DNA from: Blattabacterium cuenoti
Lineage (GTDB): Bacteria > Bacteroidota > Bacteroidia > Flavobacteriales > Blattabacteriaceae
NCBI RefSeq assembly: GCF_014252095.1
Contig: NZ_CP059210.1
Location: forward strand, 286,392 to 350,391
DNA length: 64,000 nucleotides
Direction of reading: 5' to 3'
Shown: positions 16,488-25,237 of the stretch, in pieces
Layout of the letters: every line of letters begins with the position of its first letter
Position numbering within the stretch: the stretch's first letter is position 1
Notes under the pieces: model-generated
Told to the model about the DNA's origin: nothing
The model's input: the letters and a program-made list of their open reading frames with translations, nothing else
Database searches by the model: none
Made by a program: the position numbers and the translations under genes

Positions 16488-17799
16488 TAGATTTAGCTAT
16501 CATGACTCCATCTTGATCTACTTTCGTTAGAAGCACATCTTGGACTGTATTTACCCATAAGGGATTCGAATCTATTTTTGTTCGAATATAATTTTCCGTA
16601 TATCCATATAAATATTCATGATTCACAGAATTTTTCTCAAACAAAACGGTTTTTTTCGTATGAATCTGTTTTTCACAAAAAGAACGATATTTTTGTTTGG
16701 AAAGATTTCTTAATATGATTTTCCGTTTTTTTTTTACTTCTGGAGAGACCTGTTTCTGTATGGTAAAAGATTTTGTATTTGGTCTTTGAGAATAGGGAAA
16801 TATATGTAGAGAAGAAATCTCTAATTTTTTCAAAAAATGATAAGTTTCTAAAAAATGTTCATGTTTTTCTCCAGGAAATCCAACAATGATATCTGAACCT
16901 ATATAAGCATCCGGGATCAAATTACGGATGTATTGGACTTTTTCTTGATAAAGCTCTCGTCTATAACGTCTCTGCATTTTTCCCAATATATAATTACTTC
17001 CAGATTGCAAAGGAATATGAAAATGAGGCATAAAAAGCCTGCTTTTCGATAAAAATTCAATACATTTCTCTTTCAATAAATTAGGTTCTATTGAAGATAA
17101 ACGTATTCTTCCCTTTTCTTTTATTTGATCTATAGCCTGTATTAAATCAAAAAATGTATAGGAACGACCTGGATGGTTTCCATCTATCTTTTTTCCATAG
17201 TCTCCAATATTTATTCCTGTTAAAACTATCTCTTTTATCCCTTTTTTAAAAAGAACCCTTATATTTTTCAATATATTTTCCATACTCTCAGAACGAGAAA
17301 AACCTCTGGAAATGGGAATGAGACAATAACTACACTTGTAATCACATCCATCCTGAATTTTAAAAAAAGAACGAGTCCTATCTCCAATAGAATAAGAGGA
17401 AAAATAAGAATTTGTTTCCTTTGAAATAATTTTTGCAGGATTCTTTTTGAAGAAATTTACTTGATCAAGATAATCTATTATTTGAAATTTTTCTTTCATC
17501 CCCAAAACTAAATCTACACCGGGAAAGGAAGAAATTTCTTTAGGATGAACTTGAGCATAACATCCTATCGCTATAATAAAAGCTTTTGCATTTTTTTTCA
17601 TAAAAAAACGCACTATATACTTGAAATCTTTCTCTGCATTTTCAGTGACAGAACAAGTATTTATCACATAAATGTCTGCGACCCTCTTGAAAGAGACAAG
17701 TTCATAATTTGAATTCGAAAATTTTCTTTCTATAGTAGAAGTCTCTGCGTAATTTAATTTGCATCCTATTGTATAAAATGCTATTTTTTTTCTATTCAT
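16471..17799 (-). CDS. mtaB: tRNA (N6-L-threonylcarbamoyladenosine(37)-C2)-methylthiotransferase MtaB
   Basis: 442 residues, radical-SAM methylthiotransferase that converts t6A37 to ms2t6A37. The N-terminal UPF0004 domain has three Cys (GCKLN near 13, NTCSVTENA near 47-49, IGCYAQ near 79) for one 4Fe-4S cluster; the radical-SAM cluster motif is CDYKCSYCLIP near residue 151; a TRAM-like domain closes the protein. Starts 8 nt inside the peroxiredoxin gene, and the start codon lies in the 13-bp inverted repeat at 17789-17816. Subfamily call (MtaB over MiaB/RimO) rests on the short N-terminus and length. Confidence 0.93.
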   Translation of the reverse strand: MNRKKIAFYTIGCKLNYAETSTIERKFSNSNYELVSFKRVADIYVINTCSVTENAEKDFKYIVRFFMKKNAKAFIIAIGCYAQVHPKEISSFPGVDLVLGMKEKFQIIDYLDQVNFFKKNPAKIISKETNSYFSSYSIGDRTRSFFKIQDGCDYKCSYCLIPISRGFSRSESMENILKNIRVLFKKGIKEIVLTGINIGDYGKKIDGNHPGRSYTFFDLIQAIDQIKEKGRIRLSSIEPNLLKEKCIEFLSKSRLFMPHFHIPLQSGSNYILGKMQRRYRRELYQEKVQYIRNLIPDAYIGSDIIVGFPGEKHEHFLETYHFLKKLEISSLHIFPYSQRPNTKSFTIQKQVSPEVKKKRKIILRNLSKQKYRSFCEKQIHTKKTVLFEKNSVNHEYLYGYTENYIRTKIDSNPLWVNTVQDVLLTKVDQDGVMIAKSIIEDE

Positions 17800-17816
17800 C
17801 TGAAGATGAATAGAAA
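17789..17816. repeat. 28-bp inverted repeat covering the peroxiredoxin stop and mtaB start
   Basis: Arms TTTCTATTCATCT (17789-17801) and AGATGAATAGAAA (17804-17816) are perfectly complementary with a 2-nt centre. In the transcript (minus strand) the hairpin would hold the last codons and stop of the peroxiredoxin gene on one side and the mtaB ATG (17797-17799) on the other. No T run follows on the transcribed strand, so it is not a terminator; control of mtaB translation is an inference. Confidence 0.7.
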
Positions 17817-18427
17817 TCTAAAAGTCCACGATGACTAGCCTGAATAGCTCTTTTTCCCTTTATCCAGTTTGCTGGACAAACTTCTCCACTTTTCTCATAA
17901 TACTGAAGTGCGTCTATCATCCGAATGGCTTCATGGACATTCCTACCTAAAGGAAAGTCATTGATTAAAATATGTCGGATGATTCCTTTTTTGTCTATTA
18001 AAAATAAACCTCTATAAGCAATAAGCTCTCCAGTAGATTTTAACTCTTCCTTATCGAAAATCCAATCTCCAGATAAAACCCCATAGTTATGGGATATGGT
18101 TTTATTTATGTCAGAAACAAGAGGATAATTGACTCCATATATTCCTCCTTTTTCTTTTTGGATTTGCAACCATGCCCAGTGGGATTGTTCTGTATCCGTA
18201 GATATCGCAATAATTTGCACATTTCTTGATTCAAAATCCTTCATTTTTTCTTGAAAGGCATATAGTTCTGTGGGACAGACAAAAGTAAAATCCTTGGGAT
18301 AGAAAAAAAGCAAGACATATTTACTTCCCTGAAACTTTTCTAAAGTAAAATTTTTTACAATATCTTTTCCATTCAATACCGCGCTAGCTATAAAATTAGG
18401 CGCTTTCTTTGCAATTAATGTATTCAT
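17792..18427 (-). CDS. Typical 2-Cys peroxiredoxin (AhpC/Tsa family)
   Basis: 211 residues from the ATG at 18427. The frame can be extended to 18478, but residue 18 of that longer frame begins the family N-terminus (MNTLIAKKAPNF) and the added stretch contains a 14-bp palindrome. Reduces hydrogen and alkyl peroxides in the cytoplasm. The peroxidatic Cys51 is in FTFVCPTELYAF; the resolving Cys184 is in SGEVCPANW. Thioredoxin (trxA at 49 kb) is a plausible reductant. Stop overlaps mtaB by 8 nt. Confidence 0.95.
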   Translation of the reverse strand: MNTLIAKKAPNFIASAVLNGKDIVKNFTLEKFQGSKYVLLFFYPKDFTFVCPTELYAFQEKMKDFESRNVQIIAISTDTEQSHWAWLQIQKEKGGIYGVNYPLVSDINKTISHNYGVLSGDWIFDKEELKSTGELIAYRGLFLIDKKGIIRHILINDFPLGRNVHEAIRMIDALQYYEKSGEVCPANWIKGKRAIQASHRGLLDFYSSSDE

Positions 18428-18460
18428 TTCTCGATATTTTATATGCACGAATTTACCAAA

Positions 18461-18474
18461 ATTCTTATAAGAAT
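18461..18474. promoter_or_regulatory. 14-bp perfect palindrome upstream of the peroxiredoxin gene (operator candidate)
   Basis: ATTCTTATAAGAAT lies 34-47 nt upstream of the chosen ATG. Its TTATAA core resembles sites of Fur/PerR-type repressors only in general. AT richness makes chance palindromes fairly likely. Confidence 0.35.
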
Positions 18475-18553
18475 CCAAAATAAATTAAAAGGGGTTTTTT
18501 TATTTTCTATATCTTACTAATGTCTATATTATACAAGGATTAGGCCATTTTTT

Positions 18554-20401
18554 TTATACATATCTATGTAACTTTTTATTAAGTTCGTTTTTTAAATTTG
18601 TTAAATACATGATTTTCTTTAGAATCATTTGATTCTTCTCCCTTCTAATTTCTTTCTGAAAATTACGAATTTCTTGTTGAATTAATTTCAAAATATATTG
18701 GGTTTTATATCTCAATAAAATGTCCATGAGATATCGATCTATGTTTTCTTCTTTGGAAGAAACTTCAATTCCTTTTCTTTTCCATTGAGATAATGAATAA
18801 GATTTTTTATTTTTTTCATATTTTACAAAAAAAGAAGGGTTTTTTCCTATATTTTCTTTTTGCAAACAGATTTTATTAAATATTTTTTGATGAGAATCCA
18901 AAGAAAAACGAAAATTATAGTCTTGAAAAGTATGGAATATTTCTTCGAAAACAGTGGTAGGAGTATGGGTCCCTTCTTTTTTAAACATTTTATTCCCATA
19001 ATTCAAAATCAACTGAATCAATTCTTTTTCAAGAAAAATAAGAGTATTATTTCTTTCTAAATTAAGTAGAATTTGGTGATGATCAATCTTTTTATATAGT
19101 TTTTTTTTCTTATTTATTCGTTCCAATTCAGAAATTAAAACTTCTTGACGAAGTTGGAATAACTTAGAAGTTTCTTGGATGTATAATTCTCTTTGAAGAA
19201 GATTGGGGATTTTTGAAATACTCTTCAAAATATTCAAAACTAAAAAGGATTTTTTCATGGGATCATCTTGGTGAAATTTTTCATATATTTTTTTTTTGAA
19301 AGAAATAAAATGATAACTTTTTTTTCCTAAAAACTCTCTTAATTGAGAAGAAGAATATTTTTTAGCCAAAAAATCTGGATCTTCTCCGTTAGAAAAAAAT
19401 AATATCCGTAGATCCATTTCTTGTTCCAAGATCATATTAATCACTCTTAAAGAAGCTTGAATTCCAGAACGATCTCCATCATAAAAAAGAACGATAGATT
19501 TCGTGAATCTCTTGATTAACAAGATTTGATTTATGGTTAGTGAAGTTCCAGAGGATGAAACGACATTTTTTATTCCAGATTGATGTAGAGAAAGGACATC
19601 TGTATATCCTTCTACTAAATAACAAAGGTCCTCTTTTAAAATATTTTTTTTAGCTTGAAATAAACCATACAAAATTTTACCTTTTTGAAAAATATCGTTT
19701 TCGGATGAATTTAAATATTTAAGAGAACGTGAAGAATTATCAATTTTCCTACCTCCAAACCCTATAACTCTTCCTGATAGATCATGTATGGGAAACATCA
19801 CTCTTTTACGAAAACAGTCAAAATGATTAGATCTTTTGAATCCAGTAAGACCAGATTTTTTTAAATCCTGTATTTGAAACCCTTTTTTTAAAGCGGTTTC
19901 CGTAAATTTTGTCCAAGAGGAAAGTGCAAAACCTAATTCAAATTGATGAATTATTTTCATATTAAGACCTCTTTGTTTCATCAAATAAATCAATCCTTTT
20001 TCTTGACCTTCTTTTGTTTCAGATAATTGTTTCATGAAAAAATATTTGGCATAATCTTGTATTAAGTATAAATTTTCATGATCTTTTTTCCTAAAAAATG
20101 TATTCTTCTTTTCTTCCTGAATTTTAATATCATACTTTTTAGCTAAATAATGTAATGATTCTACATAAGTATAATTTTCGTGTTCCATAAGAAAAGTGAT
20201 AATATTCCCCCCTTTTCCAGAACTGAAATCCTTCCATATTTTTTTTATAGGAGAAACTATTAGAGACGGAGTTTTTTCATTGGAAAAGGGACTAAGTCCT
20301 CTATAATTTAATCCGCTTTTTTTTAAAGAAATAAAATCTCCAATGACTTCTTCTATACAAGAAACGGAAAATATTTTTTTTATAGTTTCTTTAGATATCA
20401 T
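18554..20401 (-). CDS. dnaG: DNA primase DnaG
   Basis: 615 residues. Makes RNA primers for the replisome. The N-terminal zinc-ribbon region is at about 35-65, but where a Cys3-His set is expected I see GLSPFSNEKTPSL and FSSGKGGN, without the usual Cys ligands, so zinc binding may be lost. The TOPRIM core shows LVEGYTDVLSLHQSGIKNVV near residue 265 and the acidic YDGDRSG near 309. The C-terminal helicase-binding part is lysine-rich and less conserved. Followed by the peroxiredoxin gene. Confidence 0.94.
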   Translation of the reverse strand: MISKETIKKIFSVSCIEEVIGDFISLKKSGLNYRGLSPFSNEKTPSLIVSPIKKIWKDFSSGKGGNIITFLMEHENYTYVESLHYLAKKYDIKIQEEKKNTFFRKKDHENLYLIQDYAKYFFMKQLSETKEGQEKGLIYLMKQRGLNMKIIHQFELGFALSSWTKFTETALKKGFQIQDLKKSGLTGFKRSNHFDCFRKRVMFPIHDLSGRVIGFGGRKIDNSSRSLKYLNSSENDIFQKGKILYGLFQAKKNILKEDLCYLVEGYTDVLSLHQSGIKNVVSSSGTSLTINQILLIKRFTKSIVLFYDGDRSGIQASLRVINMILEQEMDLRILFFSNGEDPDFLAKKYSSSQLREFLGKKSYHFISFKKKIYEKFHQDDPMKKSFLVLNILKSISKIPNLLQRELYIQETSKLFQLRQEVLISELERINKKKKLYKKIDHHQILLNLERNNTLIFLEKELIQLILNYGNKMFKKEGTHTPTTVFEEIFHTFQDYNFRFSLDSHQKIFNKICLQKENIGKNPSFFVKYEKNKKSYSLSQWKRKGIEVSSKEENIDRYLMDILLRYKTQYILKLIQQEIRNFQKEIRREKNQMILKKIMYLTNLKNELNKKLHRYV

Positions 20402-20435
20402 GATCTCTTACTGTTACTGATAGAGATAGACTAAA

Positions 20436-21098
20436 TTAAGTTTTTCCAAATTTCATTCTATGAATCATTTTTTTTGGATTGTCATTAGAAAAAATAGTAG
20501 TTCCTGCTACTAAGATATCCGCTCCATTTTTGAATAATAAAGAAGCATTTTCTAAATTCACCCCACCATCCACTTCTATAAGCGCAGAAGAATGTTTTTT
20601 TAAGATTAAATCTTTAGTATCTTCTAGTTTTTGATAGGTTTTCTTGATAAATTTTTGTCCACTAAATCCAGGATTGACGCTCATTAACAAAACGAAATCT
20701 ATATCTTGAATAAGATCTTGTAAAAGATAAACTGGAGTGTGAGGATTGACTGCTATTCCCACTTTCATTCCAGATTCTTTAATAGAAAAAATAGTCCTGT
20801 TTAAATGAATACAAGCTTCATAATGAATATGTAAGTGATCTGCTCCACATGCTTTAAATTGTTCTATGTAGCGTTCCGGTTGCATAATCATTAAATGAAC
20901 ATCCATGGGTTTATTTTTATTTGCATATTTTTTGACGTATTTGACAAAGGAGCTCCCAAAAGAAATATTAGAAACAAAAGAGGAATCCATAATATCAATG
21001 TGGTACCAATCCGCTTCACTTTCATTCAACATTTTTATATCACGATATAAAAAGGCCAAATCTGCTGAAAGTAGAGATGGAGCAATAATTCTTTTCAT
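20436..21098 (-). CDS. rpe: Ribulose-phosphate 3-epimerase
   Basis: 220 residues, TIM-barrel enzyme of the pentose phosphate pathway interconverting ribulose-5-P and xylulose-5-P. Conserved segments: APSLLSADLAFL at the N-terminus, WYHIDIMDSSFVSNISFG near residue 36, DVHLMIMQPERYI near 66, SVNPGFSGQKFI near 141 and EVDGGVNLENA near 175. Lies between fabI and dnaG on the same strand. Confidence 0.97.
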   Translation of the reverse strand: MKRIIAPSLLSADLAFLYRDIKMLNESEADWYHIDIMDSSFVSNISFGSSFVKYVKKYANKNKPMDVHLMIMQPERYIEQFKACGADHLHIHYEACIHLNRTIFSIKESGMKVGIAVNPHTPVYLLQDLIQDIDFVLLMSVNPGFSGQKFIKKTYQKLEDTKDLILKKHSSALIEVDGGVNLENASLLFKNGADILVAGTTIFSNDNPKKMIHRMKFGKT

Positions 21099-21115
21099 AT
21101 GATATTTTTTTTAGA

Positions 21116-21134
21116 TATTCTTTCTCAAAGAATA
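21116..21134. repeat. Perfect 8-bp inverted repeat between fabI and rpe
   Basis: TATTCTTT-ctc-AAAGAATA fills most of the 43-nt gap between two same-strand genes. No T run follows on the transcribed strand, so an mRNA stem that stabilises or separates the two messages is more likely than a terminator. Confidence 0.4.
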
Positions 21135-21141
21135 GGAGGAA

Positions 21142-21942
21142 TCATGAAATCATCGTTTCACTAATGCCTGTATTAGAAAAACCTCCATCATGATACAAAT
21201 TTTGCATCGTCACTTTTTTTGTCAAATCAGAAAAAAGTGTAATGATATAGTTTGCACAATCTTGTGCAGAAGCGTTTCCTAAAGGGGATATTTTTTCAGA
21301 TAAAAGAAAAAATTTTTGAAACTCCTTAATAGACGTTGCTGCTTTAGTTATAGTCGGGGATTGTGAAACTGTATTTACCCGAACTTTTTTTTTCACTCCC
21401 CAATGATAACCAAAATTCCGTGTAATGCTTTCCAGATAGGACTTATAATCAGACATATCTCCATAATGAGGAAAACTCCGTTGAGAAGCAATATATGTGA
21501 GAGCGACTATAGATCCCCATTTGTTCATCGCGTTTTTCTCCCATGCTGTTTGCATGATTTTGTGATAGGATACGGCAGATATTTCCCAACCTTTTTTCAA
21601 GAATTCATAGTTAAGAGATGTATAAGAACATCCTTTTCGAATATTTATAGACATAGCTATGGAATGCAAAAGAAAATCGATTTTTCCTCCAAAATGATCT
21701 AAAGTTTTATCAAACAAAAAATTAAGATCCGTAATAGAAGTAGCATCTGCCGGAATCACTCTAGATTTTGTTTTATGAGATAATTCATGAATTTTCCCCA
21801 TTCTCAAAGAGGCAGGAGTATTGGTTAAAATAAAAGAGGCCTTTTCTTCATAAGCACGTTCTGCTACTTTCCAAGCAATAGAATTCTCATCCAAAGCACC
21901 AAATATAATTCCTTTTTTTCCCTTCAATAAATTGTAAGACAT
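21142..21942 (-). CDS. fabI: Enoyl-[acyl-carrier-protein] reductase FabI
   Basis: 266 residues, SDR-type NADH-dependent enzyme for the last reduction of each fatty-acid elongation cycle. The FabI variant of the cofactor loop (GALDENSIAWKVA, near residue 16) and the FabI spacing of active-site residues, Tyr, ten residues to a second Tyr, seven more to Lys (in YIASQRSFPHYGDMSDYK), are present. C-terminal YHDGGFSNTG fits the family. Upstream of rpe on the same strand. Confidence 0.96.
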   Translation of the reverse strand: MSYNLLKGKKGIIFGALDENSIAWKVAERAYEEKASFILTNTPASLRMGKIHELSHKTKSRVIPADATSITDLNFLFDKTLDHFGGKIDFLLHSIAMSINIRKGCSYTSLNYEFLKKGWEISAVSYHKIMQTAWEKNAMNKWGSIVALTYIASQRSFPHYGDMSDYKSYLESITRNFGYHWGVKKKVRVNTVSQSPTITKAATSIKEFQKFFLLSEKISPLGNASAQDCANYIITLFSDLTKKVTMQNLYHDGGFSNTGISETMIS

Positions 21943-21989
21943 AGTGAAATGAAAAATTTAACTAAAAATACCTATTTTTTTTTGAAGAA

Positions 21990-23246
21990 TTATTCCATGT
22001 TAAAAACTTCTTTGATCACAGGCAAATAATCTAATTTTTCCCAGGTAAACAGTTCGACTTCTTGTTTTTTTTGATGACCTTCTATATCCGAAAAACATTT
22101 CCATACTTTTCTTGGTTTTTTCCCCATATGTCCATATACAGCTGTTTCTTCATATATTGGTTGACCTAATTTTAATCTTTTTGTGATAGCATAAGGACGT
22201 AAATCAAAAATTTTTTGGATCTTTACTACAATATCTTCATCAAGAAGTTCTCTTTTAGAGGTCCCATAAGTATTTACATAAATCCCCATAGGTTCAGAAA
22301 CTCCAACTGCATAGGAGATTTGTATCAACAATTCATCTGCAATTCCTGCTGCTACAAGATTTTTAGCGATATGTCTAGCCGCATAAGCTCCAGATCTATC
22401 CACTTTAGAAGGATCTTTTCCAGAAAAGGCTCCTCCCCCATGAGCCCCTTTCCCTCCATAAGTATCCACAATGATTTTTCTTCCGGTCAGTCCAGTATCT
22501 CCATGAGGTCCTCCAGTAACAAATTTCCCTGTAGTATTTATGTAATATTTTGTTCTATTCGTAAATAATTTTTTGATCTCCTTAGAGAAGAGATTCTTGA
22601 CTCTTGGAATCAAAATATTTTTAATATCTTGAACTATTCTTTCTTGCATTCTTTCTTTTGTATCGAATTCATCATGTTGAGTTGAAATAACAATCGCGTG
22701 AATATGTATAGGGACATTCTTATCCGAATATTCTAAAGTTACTTGAGATTTAGCATCTGGACGTAAATAAGGCATTTTTTCTCCTTCATTTCGTATAGAA
22801 GAAAGTTCCCTTAGGAGATGATGTGACATTTCTAATGATAAAGGCATATAATTTTCTGTTTCCTTAATAGCGTATCCAAAAACAATTCCTTGATCTCCAG
22901 CTCCTTGATTTTCTTTTTCCAAACTTTTTATTCCCTGTAATAGATCCATAGACTGTTCTTGAATAGCAGAAAGTATTCCACAAGAATCAGCATTGAACCT
23001 GTATTCATTTTTAGTATATCCAATTTTTCTCAGAAGATCACGAGCTATTTTCTGAACATTGACATAAATTTTAGAATGTACTTCTCCAGATAAGATGATT
23101 TGTCCTGTGGTCACTAAAGTTTCTATAGCGACTTTTGCTTCTGGATCATATGCTAAAAAATGATCTAATATAGCATCCGATATCTGGTCTGAAATTTTAT
23201 CAGGATGTCCCTCTGAAACAGATTCGCTAGTGAATAAATAAGCCAT
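21990..23246 (-). CDS. metK: S-adenosylmethionine synthetase
   Basis: 418 residues. Makes SAM from methionine and ATP; the product feeds TrmD, RsmG, PrmC and MtaB encoded nearby. Signatures: FTSESVSEGHPDKISDQISD at the N-terminus (His15 and Asp17 region), GAGDQGIVFGY near 114, and GGGAFSGKDPSKVDRSGAY near 270. No SAM riboswitch was seen in the short upstream gap. The gap downstream toward fabI contains the motif AAAATACCTATTTT, also found after ruvA. Confidence 0.97.
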   Translation of the reverse strand: MAYLFTSESVSEGHPDKISDQISDAILDHFLAYDPEAKVAIETLVTTGQIILSGEVHSKIYVNVQKIARDLLRKIGYTKNEYRFNADSCGILSAIQEQSMDLLQGIKSLEKENQGAGDQGIVFGYAIKETENYMPLSLEMSHHLLRELSSIRNEGEKMPYLRPDAKSQVTLEYSDKNVPIHIHAIVISTQHDEFDTKERMQERIVQDIKNILIPRVKNLFSKEIKKLFTNRTKYYINTTGKFVTGGPHGDTGLTGRKIIVDTYGGKGAHGGGAFSGKDPSKVDRSGAYAARHIAKNLVAAGIADELLIQISYAVGVSEPMGIYVNTYGTSKRELLDEDIVVKIQKIFDLRPYAITKRLKLGQPIYEETAVYGHMGKKPRKVWKCFSDIEGHQKKQEVELFTWEKLDYLPVIKEVFNME

Positions 23247-23302
23247 TTTTTTTCTTTGATGACGGATTTTTTAACTTTTTTTTTCCTTCATCCATTCTAA
23301 AA

Positions 23303-24379
23303 TCAGATTCTATTTTGAATATTGATGGATTCTTGATGCAAGAGTTTGAAAACCCCTTCAAGGAGTTCTTCCGAGATCCCTAAATTTTTACCTAATTTTA
23401 GATATTTTTTCATAATAGAATCCCATCTATTTGGTTGAAAAATCGTTATATCTTCGGATTTCTTAAATGTTCCTAATTTTTTTGAAATTTTCATTCTTTT
23501 TGCTAAGAGAGCAATAAGATTTTCATCTATTTCATCAATAAATATTCTTAAAGAATCTAAATGATTCTGATGTGTCTCATGATTAGAACCGGTCAACTGT
23601 TTTAACAGTTCTAAAAGTTTTTCCGGAGTAATCTGTTGTTGAGCATCACTCCAGGCATGATCTGGATCACAATGACTTTCTATCATCAATCCATCATATT
23701 TAAAATAATGATAAGCAGTTTTTGCAATATCTAAAATTCCTTCTTTATTTCCACAAATATGTGAAGGATCACATATCACAGGAATTCTAGGGAGAATATT
23801 CCTAAAACTGAACAAAAGATTCCAATTCGGTTGATTACGGTATTTCGAGGTTTTATAAGTGTAAAAACCACGGTGAATCACACCTAACTTTCTTATCCCT
23901 TTTCCTAACAAACGTTCTAAAGCTCCTATCCACAATTCTATATCTGGATGTATAGGATTTTTTACTAAAATAATTTGATCTTCTTTTCCTTCTAGAGAAT
24001 CTGCTATCTCTTGAACCGTAAATGGACTGGCCGTACTTCTTGCTCCTATCCAAAGAACATCTATATCAAAAGATAACGCCAATTTTACATGTTCTGCATT
24101 AGCTATTTCTGTAGCGACCATTAACCCTGTACGTTTTTTTACATTATTTAGCCATTTAAGTCCCCGTTCCCCTATTCCTTCAAAATTATTTGGTCTAGTT
24201 CTAGGTTTCCATATTCCTGCTCTAAATACTTGAACATAGGATGGATCTAACTTTTTAGCTGTTTCCATTATTTGTTGTTCACTCTCTGCACTACAAGGAC
24301 CAGATATGGTTAGAGGTTTATCAAATTTTTCAATCCAAGACCTGTCTATACTATTATTCAGAATATCTTTTTCCATCAC
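23303..24379 (-). CDS. Bifunctional DAHP synthase / chorismate mutase (AroG-AroQ fusion)
   Basis: 358 residues. The N-terminal domain (about 1-262) is a class I DAHP synthase of the short AroA-beta type: SGPCSAES near residue 26, VFRAGIWKPRTRPNNFEG near 51 and CDPSHICGN near 208. The C-terminal 85 residues (from about 270, LDSLRIFIDEIDENLIALLA) are an AroQ chorismate mutase. It thus catalyses both entry to the shikimate pathway and the branch step to prephenate, and gives the only chorismate mutase seen here; PheA and TyrA nearby lack one. Fourth gene of the operon, 12 nt after tyrA. An ATG one codon downstream is an alternative start. Confidence 0.94.
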   Translation of the reverse strand: MMEKDILNNSIDRSWIEKFDKPLTISGPCSAESEQQIMETAKKLDPSYVQVFRAGIWKPRTRPNNFEGIGERGLKWLNNVKKRTGLMVATEIANAEHVKLALSFDIDVLWIGARSTASPFTVQEIADSLEGKEDQIILVKNPIHPDIELWIGALERLLGKGIRKLGVIHRGFYTYKTSKYRNQPNWNLLFSFRNILPRIPVICDPSHICGNKEGILDIAKTAYHYFKYDGLMIESHCDPDHAWSDAQQQITPEKLLELLKQLTGSNHETHQNHLDSLRIFIDEIDENLIALLAKRMKISKKLGTFKKSEDITIFQPNRWDSIMKKYLKLGKNLGISEELLEGVFKLLHQESINIQNRI

Positions 24380-24391
24380 AATACATTTAAT

Positions 24392-25237
24392 TTATACATA
24401 TTTTTTTTTTATATCGTTTGCCTTTTTTATATACTGATCAATTTTATGAAATTCTTTATTTTTTAAATAGTTACGAAATATTTCTAAATGATTTATATAA
24501 GCATCTATAGCTTGAATTAAATTTTTTCTATTAGAAATAAAAATAGGGAACCACGTTTCAGGATTGCTTCTCGCCAAACGTGTAGTAGAATCCAATCCAC
24601 TTCCCATCATATTCTTAAAAATATCTTCCTTCTTTTCAAATTTTTTTAAAACTGTATTAGCTAAAGAGAAGGAAATGACATGAGGTAAATGAGATCCATA
24701 AGAAATATAAAAATCATGTTCTTTAGAGGTTAAATAAATCCTACGCATTTTCATAGTAGAGTAAATTCTTTCTGCCATAGAAATCGCATCTGGAGCACTG
24801 AGTTCAGAATCGCAAAAAATACAATTCTTGTTATAAAAAAGATCTGAATGAGCTGAAATCGGACCAGAACTTTCAATTCCTGCAATAGGATGTGTAGCCA
24901 CAAAACGACTTCTTTTTGGATGAAAAGAAACCCGATTACAAATATCATACTTTGTAGATCCAGTATCTAAAATCACTGTATCATTCCTGATTTTGTTTAG
25001 GATAATTGGAAGGATTCTTTCTATCCCATCTACAGGAATAGATAAAATGATAACGGAAGATTGTAGAAGAAGATCCTGTAAAGGAATTATTTCATCTACA
25101 ATTCCAAGTTTTACGGCATTCAAAGCATTTTCTTGATTAGAGTCTATTCCTAGATATTTATCTCCAAAATTTGATTTTCGTAACCCTAAACTAATCGAAC
25201 CACCGATCAAACCTAATCCTATAATTCCAATATTCAT
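24392..25237 (-). CDS. tyrA: Prephenate dehydrogenase
   Basis: 281 residues, NAD(P)-binding GLGLIGGSISLGL at residues 6-18, THPIAGIESSGP near 114 with the conserved His, and HLPHVISFSLAN near 186. Oxidatively decarboxylates prephenate to 4-hydroxyphenylpyruvate for tyrosine. No chorismate mutase or ACT domain. Its ATG overlaps the aminotransferase stop by 4 nt. Confidence 0.95.
   Translation of the reverse strand: MNIGIIGLGLIGGSISLGLRKSNFGDKYLGIDSNQENALNAVKLGIVDEIIPLQDLLLQSSVIILSIPVDGIERILPIILNKIRNDTVILDTGSTKYDICNRVSFHPKRSRFVATHPIAGIESSGPISAHSDLFYNKNCIFCDSELSAPDAISMAERIYSTMKMRRIYLTSKEHDFYISYGSHLPHVISFSLANTVLKKFEKKEDIFKNMMGSGLDSTTRLARSNPETWFPIFISNRKNLIQAIDAYINHLEIFRNYLKNKEFHKIDQYIKKANDIKKKYV

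Noticed and set aside
18428-18478. 17-residue N-terminal extension of the peroxiredoxin
   Set aside because: The family N-terminus starts at the ATG at 18427 and the extension contains a palindrome that looks regulatory.
18557-18570. TACATA-tc-TATGTA dyad near the dnaG stop as a terminator
   Set aside because: In the dnaG transcript it is followed by A residues rather than U, so it does not fit an intrinsic terminator.
21403-21702. 99-codon frame opposite fabI
   Set aside because: Antisense shadow of the FabI active-site region with no recognisable domain.
22215-22568. 117-codon frame opposite metK
   Set aside because: It lies wholly within the conserved metK coding sequence, has low-complexity Ser/Ile-rich composition and no family resemblance.
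23247-23302. SAM riboswitch upstream of metK
   Set aside because: The gap is only 56 nt of homopolymeric A/T and cannot hold a known SAM aptamer.
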